A DNA stretch of 64,000 nucleotides from assembly GCA_009746045.1 (NCBI GenBank), contig RPFO01000079.1, forward strand, positions 3,160,828 through 3,224,827, given 5' to 3'. This DNA is from Mesostigma viride (lineage: Eukaryota; Streptophyta; Mesostigmatophyceae; Mesostigmatales; Mesostigmataceae). The position numbers and the translations under genes are program-made. Positions 1-10,330 of the stretch are shown here, one piece after another. Numbering within the stretch: position 1 is the stretch's first letter; the number at the start of each line of letters is the position of its first letter. The notes beneath the pieces are model-generated. The model made no database searches. It saw nothing but the letters and a program-made list of their open reading frames with translations, and had not been told where the DNA came from.

Positions 1-210
1 AGTGAATGGTGATGGAAATGTGTAGCCTTGTGCATTGAAATTATGGCTGGCTTACGTGTACAGCGACTAGATGACCTAGATGGTCAGTGGGGCCGGAAAT
101 AGCTTCAGTTGCGGCTTGAACATTAGTTCAGCGGTTATGGCTGGCCGGATTGACCTAGGATTGGGTCCCACCACTCCCCGGGATGTGTGTGGCTAGTGGT
201 GGAGTAGTTG
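1..210 (-). mobile_element. Penelope-like element 3' fragment, cut by window edge
   Basis: The first ~105 bases are the reverse complement of the 3' untranslated part of the two long Penelope-like copies (compare 14050-14150 and 37630-37730). Similarity fades towards 210. There is no coding sequence. It is a decayed 5'-truncated copy whose terminus lies left of the window. Confidence 0.7.
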
Positions 211-1084
211 AGTCAAAATGAAAAGTTAACATGGTATTCCCTGTATCTCCAGATCCAAGGCCAAAACTGGCCACATACACCACTTGCCCTTGCCTACTAG
301 ACACAACAATTCAACTCAGATTATGTTGTAACTTTGCAGCCGTGACGAATAATAGCTGTTCTGACCTTGTACAAAGTTCTAGAGCATTTGGAGCCCGCCA
401 TTAATGACAAGTGCTAGCAAAATTTTGCTAGCATTTGTCATAAATGGCAATTTTTAATCAAAAGTAAATCCAAATAATGTCAGAATGACACCCAAACCTA
501 TTGTCATCATGCCAGCACCTGACACAGGGTCCCCAGAATTCATGTGCAAAAATTCAGATAATACGGAGCCCAAAATGGTGACGTTTGCCAGCATTTGTCA
601 CCATTTTTTGCTTTATGACTAACAATTTTAACAACATGCACTAATAACACCAAGACACTCCCCAAGCTAGGGCACATCATATTATTGAATCTTTGCAGGC
701 AACTCAAGAACTGATGACTATAGTACAAACAGTGTGCAAAACCTTGGGGGATGTGAATGCCTGAGTGGTGACCATTGCTAGCAGAATGCACAATGTAAGG
801 TAGACATTTCCAGTATGGCACAAAGCTGTGATGTGCAGTGCACGTGACCCGTATATATACCCCATGACACCATACCTCTAGACTACTTGGCACATTGCAA
901 AATGGGAAGGAAAGGTGAACAATACATGCCACATTGATCACTAGAAAACAGCCATTTGGTCTTTGGAGGCTACCAACACGCACCATGCATGCATGATATA
1001 TTCGTGTAATAATACATGTCAAGAACATGCCGAGCGAACATCAAGGTGAAGTGACAGCCAGCCGCTGGCACATATGTCACCTGG
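211..1084. other. No gene seen
   Basis: AT-richer stretch with no reading frame I can support on either strand. Apart from the palindrome at 398-447 and a weaker echo of it near 575-605, I see nothing in it. The longest open frame (540-1028, minus) has no recognisable protein character. Confidence 0.5.
398..447. repeat. 50-bp near-perfect palindrome
   Basis: Two arms of about 25 bases are inverted copies with about two mismatches. The centre is the perfect palindrome GCTAGCAAAATTTTGCTAGC. It may be a fused pair of inverted ends of an unknown element; no transposase is near. Confidence 0.7.
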
Positions 1085-1097
1085 CATCCTCATATTC

Positions 1098-1677
1098 TCA
1101 CGTGATACGGTATTGGCATACATCCCATTTCTGGCCTGCGCTGGTTGTCTCTTTGATATCCCATGTCTCCATTTCTTGTGGGCTTTGTGGGCACTGGGCA
1201 CCGATCGAGCCACCCACGTACATGTGCAGTAACCCACCCATGCATGCAGCCACCTGGCCCCCACCCACTCAACTGCTCGCACTCTTGCGCGCCCGTGTGC
1301 ACACCCAGCCACCCACACGTCCACGTACCCAACTGGTGACCAACCCACCCAGCCAGCCGCGCACGTACTAACCCACCTTATATAACCACGCGCGCACCTA
1401 GGCACCCAACCACCTACTGTCCAAACCACTTGGACATCCACCCACCCAGCAAGGCACCTGCGCAACCCACACACCTACTATATATGTGTGGGTGGCTGGG
1501 TGTGCACACGGGCGCGCATGCATCAAGAGTGTGAGCAGTTGAGTGGGTGGGGGCCAGGTGGCTGCATGCATGGGTGGGTTACTGCACATGTACGTGGGTG
1601 GCTCGGTGCCCACAAAGCCCACAAGAAATGGAGACATGGGATATATGCCAATACCATATCACGTGAGGACCCATCTA
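1098..1677. repeat. Long inverted repeat (foldback), arms ~190-240 bp
   Basis: The sequence at 1098-1337 returns as its reverse complement at about 1484-1677, around a loop of roughly 150 bases. The arms are rich in CCCACC and carry the same ordered blocks, such as GTACATGTGCAGTAACCCAC on the left. The left arm alone carries a 30-base insertion (1128-1157), so the right arm shows the uninterrupted state. Arm divergence suggests an old foldback element rather than an active one. Confidence 0.75.
1128..1157 (+). mobile_element. 30-nt insertion of Penelope-like 3' terminus
   Basis: These 30 bases equal the last bases of both long Penelope-like copies (14225-14254, 37808-37837). They are flanked by ATCCCA at 1122-1127 and 1158-1163, and the opposite arm of the foldback lacks them. 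This reads as target-primed insertion that stopped after copying the extreme 3' end. Confidence 0.75.
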
Positions 1678-2141
1678 CCCGTCCCTTAGCCCACATCTAG
1701 TCATCTACACATCGGCACCAGCTACCAACCACCAATGGCCAACCCACCAACCCACCCACCCACACGCATCCCTAGGTAACCACCCAACCACTAACCCACC
1801 ACCCTCAAAACCATGCAATTGTTTCACACACACGCACACACACACATCCGACTACCCACCCACTTCGGAGTCCCCAAAGCCTATCATCACCCAGACACCT
1901 GCATGGCCATCTGCCTATAACCGATCATGCCCTAACACTCATCCACCCACCATGACCAGCCAGCCACCCATGCACCCACCCTCTCCACCTGCCTGTGCTC
2001 CCAGCTCGGCTCCTCAATCAGCCATTTACCAAGGCAATGAAGGCATCCACCTTTTAGCCAGCCACCTGCCATTTCAAGAACCCACCCGCGTCTATGCATC
2101 CCTTGAAGCATCTACAGCCCACCCAAGATTCCCTGGGAAAC
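1678..2141. other. Low-complexity CCCACC-rich spacer
   Basis: Pyrimidine-rich stretch of repeated CCCACC and CACACA runs. No gene is supported; open frames here only follow the base composition. Confidence 0.5.
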
Positions 2142-2617
2142 TTAAGGGGACTCGCACGTCCAAAAGCCTGAAAAACAGACTTTAGTGAGTATCAGTTCCA
2201 ATGCACATGGGAACCATCTAGTGATGATTGGGTACCATGAATATGATGTTTGGACATTCATACCACCACTTGTTGGGGGTACTACCCCCAACCACGCACC
2301 GGTGGCGAGCTAAAAATAGAAAAAGACGCTATTTATGAGATATTTGCCCAAGACAAACCACTTATCCAAATGACCTGCCCATACATTTCTGCAAAGTTCC
2401 CCCACTTTTTTAAAAGCTGGGCTATTTACATGGCCAAAATGGTCACATTTGTTTGAGTTATTAATTTTCCCGCAAAATGGGTACTTTTTTTAGCCAAAAA
2501 AAATAAATCAAATCATTAACACATCAGATTGGGTCATCCATACATTTTAAATTCCACTGAGTGGGGGGAAACGCACTGCCAAAATTTGAGCTCAATCTGA
2601 CACCCCTAGCTCAAGTT

Positions 2618-2997
2618 ATCGGGGTTCTCTGAACATAGTTTCTTTATAGTGATACGGAAGGGGAGCCGCTGATGCTAGGTGAAATAGAGCTGGGTGATGT
2701 GATCGTAATAAGGTTGATTAGGCTTCTAGTGTACGAGTATTACGGAAGATATGGCCTAATTGTTGCGGCCCATACCTTGACGGTGTGCTGAGTACCTTGA
2801 CGACGGATTTTTGCGTCTAGGTTCTCCTAGCAGATCTGTGATTGCGGACGGGTTTGCAACAGGCAATATCTGAAGTAAAACTTGACGGCTAAAACTGTTT
2901 AGAGGCCGTTGCCGGATCTGGCCGTTGGTAGAGAGCCGTTGGCCTTGAAACACGATAAAAGCTTGCTCACCTAGCTCATGGCGGTCTCTTTTGTTTT
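2618..2997 (+). repeat. Split direct repeat A1 of the DIRS-order element
   Basis: A 380-base block repeated at 7461-7840 with no difference I could find. It opens the element. Confidence 0.9.
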
Positions 2998-3068
2998 AAC
3001 GAAGGCGGCGACAGGGGTCAGGGGCAGCGTAGCTGACGCCCAGAATTCCTTTCTGCAAAGCGGCTGGG

Positions 3069-4127
3069 ATGCCGAAGCCCGGGCGGAAGCCAGGTTCGAC
3101 AGGTGCTGGGAAGCAATTACCGAAAGCTAATCCCGAGGTGCCGACAGCTACTAAACAGACGGGAAAGGGCCGACTAGGCTGGCCGACGCAGAAGAAAAGG
3201 CTCCATCAGGAGCTCTCCACTTGCTCGGGCCTGCCTGAAGTGTGCGCTGCCTTTGAGGCGGTCCTCGGGACCGACTGGGTAACTACTGTCAGCCGGTGGT
3301 CTGCGGCCCAGCTGGAGTCCGTCGTTGGACTGCTGGTCGACCACGTGGACGGGCCTGAAATTCTGGCAGCAGCGGACCCAAACGAAGCGCTAGTGGCAGC
3401 CCTCCAAAGCGCCCGGGACTTGGCGGACTCGGACGAAGAGGAGATGCAGCCACCACGCCGGCCCACGAAAGGGGCGAAAAAGGGGACGAAAAAAGTCGGA
3501 AGCCCAGCCCCGAGCAAGGGAAAGGCCGCGGGGGATGTGAGGGAGCAGCTCTTGGAGCTGGCGGCTATTATTGGCAAGCAGGGGCAGGCGGGCAAAGAAG
3601 AGGAGGAGGAGGAGGAGTCCGAGGAAGAGGATTTCCTGACGAAATTGAAGGATGCGCTGGCCGGGGCAGATGGGGCTTCCAGGAAGCCGAAAAAGACCAA
3701 AGGGGTGACGCTGCCCACTCGAGCACAAGTGGTGAATTGGAGGGTGCAAGAGAGAGTGCTCCCCGAGGTGCTCGAGGATGCCAACGACAATGGAGGGGGG
3801 ATAAAGAGTTGGATCATGGCTACTCGCCAAGGGGGGTGGAGGAACCAGGAAAGCAGGAAGGTGGTCATGAACATCGCCCTGGCCATGGACACACTCTTCA
3901 AGGAGTTGGGGCCGGCAGCCGGGGAGTTGGCTGGGGTAGAGTATCTCATGAGGGTGGTGGCAGCCATGCTCCTAGTGGAGAGCCAGGGGTCAGGAGGGTG
4001 GAAGGTGGCTGGCCACCTCCTTGCTCTCAAGGAAGATGCCTCCTTGGTGAGCAACCCGGCCATGAAGATGGCCCTGCAAAGCGCCACGATGATGGAGAAG
4101 CTGGGCAAGGCCCAGCAAACCAAGTAA
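3069..4127 (+). CDS. Gag-like protein of the DIRS-order element
   Basis: Open frame of 352 residues starting 72 bases after A1. It has a basic, proline- and lysine-rich N-terminus, then an acidic run of glutamates near residues 178-190, then an alanine/leucine-rich helical C-terminal third. Position and composition fit the first frame of PAT-type elements; I recognise no named domain. Confidence 0.6.
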   Translation: MPKPGRKPGSTGAGKQLPKANPEVPTATKQTGKGRLGWPTQKKRLHQELSTCSGLPEVCAAFEAVLGTDWVTTVSRWSAAQLESVVGLLVDHVDGPEILAAADPNEALVAALQSARDLADSDEEEMQPPRRPTKGAKKGTKKVGSPAPSKGKAAGDVREQLLELAAIIGKQGQAGKEEEEEEESEEEDFLTKLKDALAGADGASRKPKKTKGVTLPTRAQVVNWRVQERVLPEVLEDANDNGGGIKSWIMATRQGGWRNQESRKVVMNIALAMDTLFKELGPAAGELAGVEYLMRVVAAMLLVESQGSGGWKVAGHLLALKEDASLVSNPAMKMALQSATMMEKLGKAQQTK

Positions 4128-4189
4128 ACACCGAAAGGGTAAACCGCTCCCCCTTCCCACTGCCTCTTCCTACAATGCCTCTAAGCACT

Positions 4190-6300
4190 ACGTGGGGGAG
4201 AGTGAGGTCAGCACGCAGACGCCAGCGTGCAACTCGCCGCCGCCGGACCTTCACTCTACAACACAAGGTGATTACGTGGTTGAATTGGCTATGGCACGGG
4301 GGGGCAGACCCTCCGCCTAAATCTGGAGGCGCGTGCTCCAGAGGAACGGCGGAGGCCCTGAAAAGGGTCAAGAAGCACTGCGAGTGGTACAGTCGCCGCG
4401 TAACCGGCGTTGCGACAGGCCCCGCAGAAGGAAGTGATCTAATCTATGGGAAATGTAATAAGTATGAACAACTTGTGGCGGAGCGGGTGAGTCTGCCGAA
4501 GCGCGAGGTGGCAGGAAAGGCGAAGCTGCTGGATTTGCTGGCGCTACGACCTAGTTGGCGAGAGGTGTACGCGAGCGAAGCCAACTGCATCAAGCCGGAG
4601 GTGGCTGCCAGTGCGAGGTATTGGAATGTACCTGCCCCCAGCCGAGGGTGCACCATGGCGGAGTGGGGCAAGTTGATGGGGAGGGCAGCGGACGTGGGGA
4701 TGGTGGAGTTCCGAGAGACGCGGCCAAAGTGGGTAGACGGATGTTTTGGGGTGGCCAAAGGAGTGGGGGAGTTAAGGCTCATTGTGAATAAGAAGTTGGG
4801 GAACGCACTGTGGGTGGACCCCCCTAAGACGGTGTTACCCCACCTGGGCATATACTCGGAGGTCTATATCAAGGGTCGGTGCTACACGGCCAAGAGCGAT
4901 CTGGTCTCGTATTACTATACCATCCAAGTGCCGGAGTGGTGGTGGGATTATCAAGGGCTACCTGATGTGTGGTCCACCGATGTCGGGCTGCCGGGGCGGC
5001 GGAGGAGGGTGTGGCCAGTGCTGAAAGTGCTGGCCATGGGGCACTCCCACGCTGTAGCGCTAGGGGAAGCCATCCATGAGATGGTCCTCTATGCCACGGG
5101 CGCTTTGGATCCTAGACGGCAGGTGAACCGCCTCACAAGTGTAGGGGAGCTGACCGTGCTTCGGAATGCATGGGGTAACCCAACCGCCCTAGCCATCGAG
5201 TACAAGGAGGAGAGCACGAGGGAGATGCAAATCGACCTTGAGGACCCCCCTGCCCCTATGGTATCCATCACTATTGATGACCTGGTGGTCAGCAATGGGC
5301 GCACGTGCGAGGCGGTGAATCGCTTAATCGCGAGTGCTATTGAAGACGGGTACGCGCCTAACAACCTTGTGCCCTCCAAGGACAAGACGATCATGGCTAG
5401 CCCGGAGGGGGAGGACGAGCTAGAAGCTCTGGGTGTTGTTCACCGGCGGGATGGGGTGTTGGAGCCGACAGCTAAGCAGCTCACCCTTGTGGTTGCGCAC
5501 ACTCGTGTACTCCTCGAGAGGGGACGCGCTACCGCTGAGGCGCTGGCGGCCGTCGTGGGCCGGTGGGTGTGGCTGCAGATGCTCAGCCGCACTTGCTTGT
5601 CCATATGGCAGCAGAGTTTTAAGTTCATCAACCTCAAGGGGTGGGGCCAGCGAACGCGACCTTTGTGGCAAGGTGTGCGCGATGAGCTCGAGTGTGCCAT
5701 GGCGTTGGCCCCCATGCTCCGTGTGGACCGGGGGGCTGCCCTGGCTCCGGTGGTGGTGGCCTCGGATGCGTCTAGTTTTGGGCAGGGGGTTGTCTACGCT
5801 GAGATGGCCCCAGCTGAGGTGACGGAATTAGCTCGGGCCCGGGAGGTGCGGGGTTACCCAACCCTCCTCACCCCAGGTGAGGCCATGTATGCCGGGCCTA
5901 GACCCTTGACCAAGGCCGCGGAAAAAGCCATCATCCACGGGCGATGGCGCGTCGGGATCAAGAGTCGCTGGCGCGATTCGACCATGCACATCAACGAGAA
6001 GGAAGTGCGGGCCGCTGTGAAGGGGGTGGAGCGCTCGGCCCGGAACCTCGGAACATGGGGTAAGCGGGTGGTGAGGTTAGTGGACTCCACTGCCGCTTTG
6101 GGCTGCTTGGCTAAAGGGCGTTCCTCTTCTTACCGGTTAAACAAGCAATGCCGCCGGTTGTGCGCTCTTACGTTGGTCACCGGCAGCCGCTCACAATGGG
6201 TCTGGACGCCAAGTGAGCTTCAGCCTGCGGATGGGCCTTCGCGGGGGCTTTCCATGGCTGCCTCGGTGGCCGGGTGGGTCCGCGATTTGACTCGCGAGGG
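4190..6300 (+). CDS. Reverse transcriptase and RNase H region of the DIRS-order element
   Basis: Lies within the open frame 3737-6718. The reverse-transcriptase palm carries a SITIDDLVV core near 5270, preceded by fingers-like blocks near 4740-4930. An RNase H-like domain follows, with VVASDASSFGQGV near 5755 and a later EKEVRAA block near 6000. It overlaps the neighbouring frames, an arrangement this family is known to use. It serves to copy the element's RNA into DNA. Confidence 0.8.
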
Positions 6301-6414
6301 TGTTCATCCCAATCCCGGGCCTCGGCTTGGCGCTAGCTACTTGACCCTTCTTGAGGGCAAGGTGAAGCCGGCTACTTTGATGGTTTACCATCGGGGTCTT
6401 AGGTCCTTTTTCGC

Positions 6415-7251
6415 ATGGTGGGCGAGCCGGCGGGGTCGGGTTGGCAGCTTGTTGCGCGGCTTGACGATAGAGGAATACTATTGCGAGTATGTCGCTTGGG
6501 CGCACTCACGGTGTTACAGCCGCCAGTTGTGTGTCAATGCGCTTATGGGCCTGAATTTGTACTTCCCCCGGGAGGTGCGGGATTGGGCCTTGGCACGAAG
6601 TGTTTTGGCTGGCTGGCGCACGTTGGCACCCCCTCGTGCCCCCCCCCCATTCCATGGGAGGCTGCGTTTGCGCTTGCTTGTACTATGGTGCTCCAGCGGC
6701 AGCCTCGTGCGGCTATGATGGTCATCGTTATTTTCCAACAATACCTGCGGGTATCGGAGGCGCTCAACCTGTTGGTCGGCCATGTGCGCTTGCAGCCTGA
6801 TGTTCGGTTGCGGGGTTCGCAGCGGGGCGCCTTGTTGTTGATGTCAGCTAAGACGGCTAAGGGGGAGGTGCAGTCTGTGGTGATCGAGGATGTCATGACT
6901 GAGACCCTCTTGCGGGCTTGTATGCGTGGCAAGGCGGCCTGGGAGCGGGTGTTCCCTTACGATTATGCCCAGTTCAGCCGGGTTTGGCATCAGGCCACGC
7001 AAGCTTTGGGGGTCGACACGGTGTTTACCATTCACGGGCTGCGGCATGGGGGGGCTACCTATGATTTTTTGCGGCAGCGCAGCATGGCTGATATTCAGCA
7101 TCGGGGTCGCTGGCGCAGCAGCAAAACTGTCGCCCACTATGTGGGATTGCACCGGAGCTTGGCCCTCACCCTTCCTGACGCCCTGGTTCGGGCTATCGCC
7201 GCCTGCCCCCCGCGCATTTGGCGGAGCGTCTTTTCTCTGCCTTCCTCTTAA
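6415..7251 (+). CDS. Tyrosine recombinase region of the DIRS-order element
   Basis: The last coding part holds a phage-integrase-like fold. QQYLRVSEALNL near 6740 carries the first catalytic Arg. IHGLRHGGATYDF near 7030 carries the HxxR box, followed by a His/Trp region and a C-terminal VAHYVGL with the tyrosine near 7140. This enzyme replaces the integrase of LTR elements and explains the absence of target duplications. A TGTAA motif at 7323-7327 is a plausible poly(A) signal. Confidence 0.85.
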   Translation: MVGEPAGSGWQLVARLDDRGILLRVCRLGALTVLQPPVVCQCAYGPEFVLPPGGAGLGLGTKCFGWLAHVGTPSCPPPIPWEAAFALACTMVLQRQPRAAMMVIVIFQQYLRVSEALNLLVGHVRLQPDVRLRGSQRGALLLMSAKTAKGEVQSVVIEDVMTETLLRACMRGKAAWERVFPYDYAQFSRVWHQATQALGVDTVFTIHGLRHGGATYDFLRQRSMADIQHRGRWRSSKTVAHYVGLHRSLALTLPDALVRAIAACPPRIWRSVFSLPSS

Positions 7252-7327
7252 GTTCCCTTCATTCTTGTCTTATGCGTCCACCGGTTTTTGTTTTGCCCCT
7301 GGCTTGGGTCGCCAGGGAGGGATGTAA

Positions 7328-7462
7328 GGGTAAGGCTAGCCTTTTTGGACATAAAGTGTTCCCATGGGTAAGGATGGCCAGTTGAGGGCCACTTCCCGAT
7401 GTGCTCTACTTATTGTTTTAATAAAGAGTCTGGTTACCCTGGAGTTCCACGGTTAATAGAAT
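7328..7462 (+). repeat. Split direct repeat B1
   Basis: 135-base block repeated at 7874-8008; it abuts A2, with an overlap of about two bases at the junction. Confidence 0.9.
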
Positions 7463-7840
7463 CGGGGTTCTCTGAACATAGTTTCTTTATAGTGATACGG
7501 AAGGGGAGCCGCTGATGCTAGGTGAAATAGAGCTGGGTGATGTGATCGTAATAAGGTTGATTAGGCTTCTAGTGTACGAGTATTACGGAAGATATGGCCT
7601 AATTGTTGCGGCCCATACCTTGACGGTGTGCTGAGTACCTTGACGACGGATTTTTGCGTCTAGGTTCTCCTAGCAGATCTGTGATTGCGGACGGGTTTGC
7701 AACAGGCAATATCTGAAGTAAAACTTGACGGCTAAAACTGTTTAGAGGCCGTTGCCGGATCTGGCCGTTGGTAGAGAGCCGTTGGCCTTGAAACACGATA
7801 AAAGCTTGCTCACCTAGCTCATGGCGGTCTCTTTTGTTTT
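7461..7840 (+). repeat. Split direct repeat A2
   Basis: Copy of A1 (2618-2997), placed between B1 and B2. This is the diagnostic order of PAT/Kangaroo elements. Confidence 0.9.
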
Positions 7841-7873
7841 CCTACCCGCCCTCCCTGTGTGTTGCCTGTTTGG

Positions 7874-8008
7874 GGGTAAGGCTAGCCTTTTTGGACATAA
7901 AGTGTTCCCATGGGTAAGGATGGCCAGTTGAGGGCCACTTCCCGATGTGCTCTACTTATTGTTTTAATAAAGAGTCTGGTTACCCTGGAGTTCCACGGTT
8001 AATAGAAT
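7874..8008 (+). repeat. Split direct repeat B2
   Basis: Second copy of the 135-base B block; closes the element. The outer transposon resumes at 8009. Confidence 0.9.
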
Positions 8009-8051
8009 TGACTTTCCCGTGATGCCACCTAAGGCGTTCACTATAACACAA

Positions 8052-9405
8052 TTATTCACTATCCGACTCAGTGATGACGTTCTGCCCCGTGCACAAGGGG
8101 CAAAACCAGTCCCCATCGGGCACGCGACGCAGGGGAGGGTTGCAGCACTTGAGGTGAAGCCCTCCCTCGCAGCCCACCGTGCTGCACAGCAGAAAATTAT
8201 TGCCAGGGAGCGGGGTGGGAATAGCACAGCGAAGGCAGGGAACATCATCCATATATTCCTCCTCACCCTCACTGTCACTGTCGCCCACATCCACACCCCC
8301 TGTGGCAGGGCCCACCCCCCCATACGCTGTGCCCTTAGCATAGGTGGACTTGTCCTTCTTGTTTTCATCCCAATAAACCCCAGCCCGGATCGATGGCTTT
8401 GCCCTGCGCCCTTTGCTGCTTGAACTCTAGTGTCTTCTTCCTCTTCTGCTGGCGCAACCTTGCCTCAGTCAGCTCTTGCAACTGAGCTAGTGCCTCAGGG
8501 CACATGGAAATGCCCAGCTTCCCCGCTATTGGAATAAACCATGTCTCGCCCTTTTGGGCACGCAGGGCACCTACCGCGCAAAAGGCAGCGTACAGCCCCC
8601 CAGCAAAGCCCCCCTTCCCCCCAGGTGTGGCAAGCACTTGCTGTGAATGAGTGAACTCGTTGTGGTTGGAGGAGCTATTGTGGCAGCACCCTTTCAGCAC
8701 CTCCATCGAGCTGAATCTGCCCCAGACCTCGCGGACAAGCTCGTCCACCTGCACCACCACCCCACCCTTCTCCGACACACGAGGCAGCCAGGCCCGCCCC
8801 CCCCAAGGCGGCAGGTTCTTCTTCTTGGTATGCACACCACACCATTGGCGCTGCACCACCTCCCCACTTTTCTGCTTAATGTGGTTGGGCCATGCATTGC
8901 AATGCGTGTGGTTGCCATGATAATGTTCCAGCGCGTTGGCCAATGCGCCGTGCAGCCACGTGGCACCCATGTGATAGTTGCCTAGCGTATGCAGGCACGG
9001 TAACCCCGCAGCATGTGCCAGATGTGGGTCTTCTCTCCTAGCACATTCTTGTGCTTAGACAGCCACGTCTTCTTCGTGGCCACTAGTGCACTGTGCAGGT
9101 TGATGGACAGGTGGTTCAGGTCATTGTCTTTGTCAGGGATGTGATTTGCCTCCTTCAACACCTGATTCTCCCTCACTTGTGCATACCGGCAACTCGTGTC
9201 CCCATCACTCACTACCTTGGTCACCCAAAGCCGCTGGCTCTCAGGCTTGCTGCCCTTCTGTCCCTGCTCACTCCCTGCCCTCTCCATCACTTGACCTGTG
9301 AACACCCCCGATTCTAGCGACATCACATCTAGCAACATCACCACTGCACCCGCGCCTTCCATGCTCTTGCTTGTGGTCGCATGGTTCTTGAAACACATAT
9401 GGGGG
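8052..9405 (-). pseudogene. Transposase, C-terminal part with PHD finger (outer DNA transposon)
   Basis: Minus-strand coding sequence continuing the transposase that is interrupted by the Penelope-like element. From 9398 down it holds a CFKNH block with a following SKSMEGAGAVV stretch, VSDGDTS (second acidic position, near 9200), and DNDLNHLSI (near 9120). It then has an Asn/His-rich SSSNHNEF block (near 8660) and a helical KLGI...ARLRQQKRKK tail. This order matches the Mutator-like transposase domain. The frame at 8052-8315 ends in a PHD finger: Cys pairs LRC and LLC/GC, then LHLKC, then WFCPLC (C4HC3). At least one frame change lies near 8975, and another between 8365 and 8315 unless an intron joins them. 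A fused chromatin reader could guide integration; that role is inference. Confidence 0.7.
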
Positions 9406-9488
9406 TGAATATAGTTCGTTTTCGGCTAGGAGGCGTGGCCTTTGCATGACGGGCAAGAGGATTTCAGCCGTGGGCAACCAAGCACACA

Positions 9489-9548
9489 TGTCGTCGGGCT
9501 AGTCCGACGAGTGCGCACGTGAACCGGCACTCCCGGTCACACACGACA
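9489..9548 (+). other. Structured RNA candidate in Penelope-like leader (hammerhead-like layout)
   Basis: A hairpin TCGTCGG/CCGACGA is followed by CCGACGAG, a GTGC/GCAC stem, GTGAACCGG, a 5-base loop and CCGGTC, then a strand (ACGAC) that could pair with the start. The order copies a type I hammerhead, but the cores deviate (one base in the CUGANGA box, and GUGAA in place of GAAA). The same sequence occurs at 33383-33441. Confidence 0.3.
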
Positions 9549-10330
9549 CCATAGAGATAGTCAGCTGCACCGCCTCATGTCGGCGAAACCCATAGTTCCA
9601 ACGGAATCGTTTCAGCGGCCGGCATTTCCTCTCCGCGTTTCCTCAACCTCGTTTTCAGGATCATACTCATCGTTCCTGCATTTTCCTCTTCCACGCAGGT
9701 TGTGGCTTTTTTGAAAGCCACGAATGTACCCGGGGATGGGACGCTTCGGCTGCCTCAATGCCTACACATTCAATACGATGTCCCCCTCTCACCTTCCTCC
9801 ATCATTCCGCTCACATTGCACTACGTGTCTGTGTTTTGTTCTTTTTCTTGTTCTCGTTTGTTTTGCTGTTCTTGTCCTTTTTCTTTTACTCTTACTGAGG
9901 GAGCTAGGCTGGGCTGCGCGCTGTGTGTGCTACTCTCGTGTTTTTCTGTGGGCACTTGAGAGACTAACCAAGGATCGGGCCCCCACACGGCAATATCAGC
10001 CTTTGCTTTTGTTTACCCTCCCATATCTCTTTACAAACGCCAAAAAAACACAAAGGCAGGAGCACGGTGACTCATCTGGAACATGAAGAAGGGAAATCTT
10101 TTCGTTACAGGAAAGAGGTGTCAAGTATGACAATTGGAAGGCCCCCCCACTGGGAATCCACATGTTCCGAGTCCATTCAGCTGTGTTGTTAGCCACATCC
10201 TGCCCCGGGGAGATGCATCATGGACCACCGCTATCGCGTAACGGGTGTTACGCAGTGAATATTGACTTACCTCAATATGCTCCGCTCTGGTTCTGTTTGA
10301 TGTCTTAGCTCTCAGTGCATCTGAATCATC

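Larger units (their letters stand above)
2618..8008 (+). mobile_element. DIRS-order retroelement, PAT/Kangaroo type
   Basis: Tyrosine-recombinase retrotransposon inserted in the non-coding left part of the outer DNA transposon. It has the split direct repeats typical of the PAT/Kangaroo/TOC group: A1 (2618-2997), coding body, B1 (7328-7462), A2 (7461-7840), B2 (7874-8008). Parts in order are a gag-like frame, reverse transcriptase, RNase H and tyrosine recombinase. There is no integrase, and no target duplication is seen, as expected for this order. A1 and A2 look identical by eye, as do B1 and B2, so the insertion is young. It looks largely whole. Confidence 0.9.

Noticed and set aside
3206-4123. 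305-residue frame antisense to the gag-like frame
   Set aside because: Shadow of the GC-rich coding strand; composition is that of a mirror frame.
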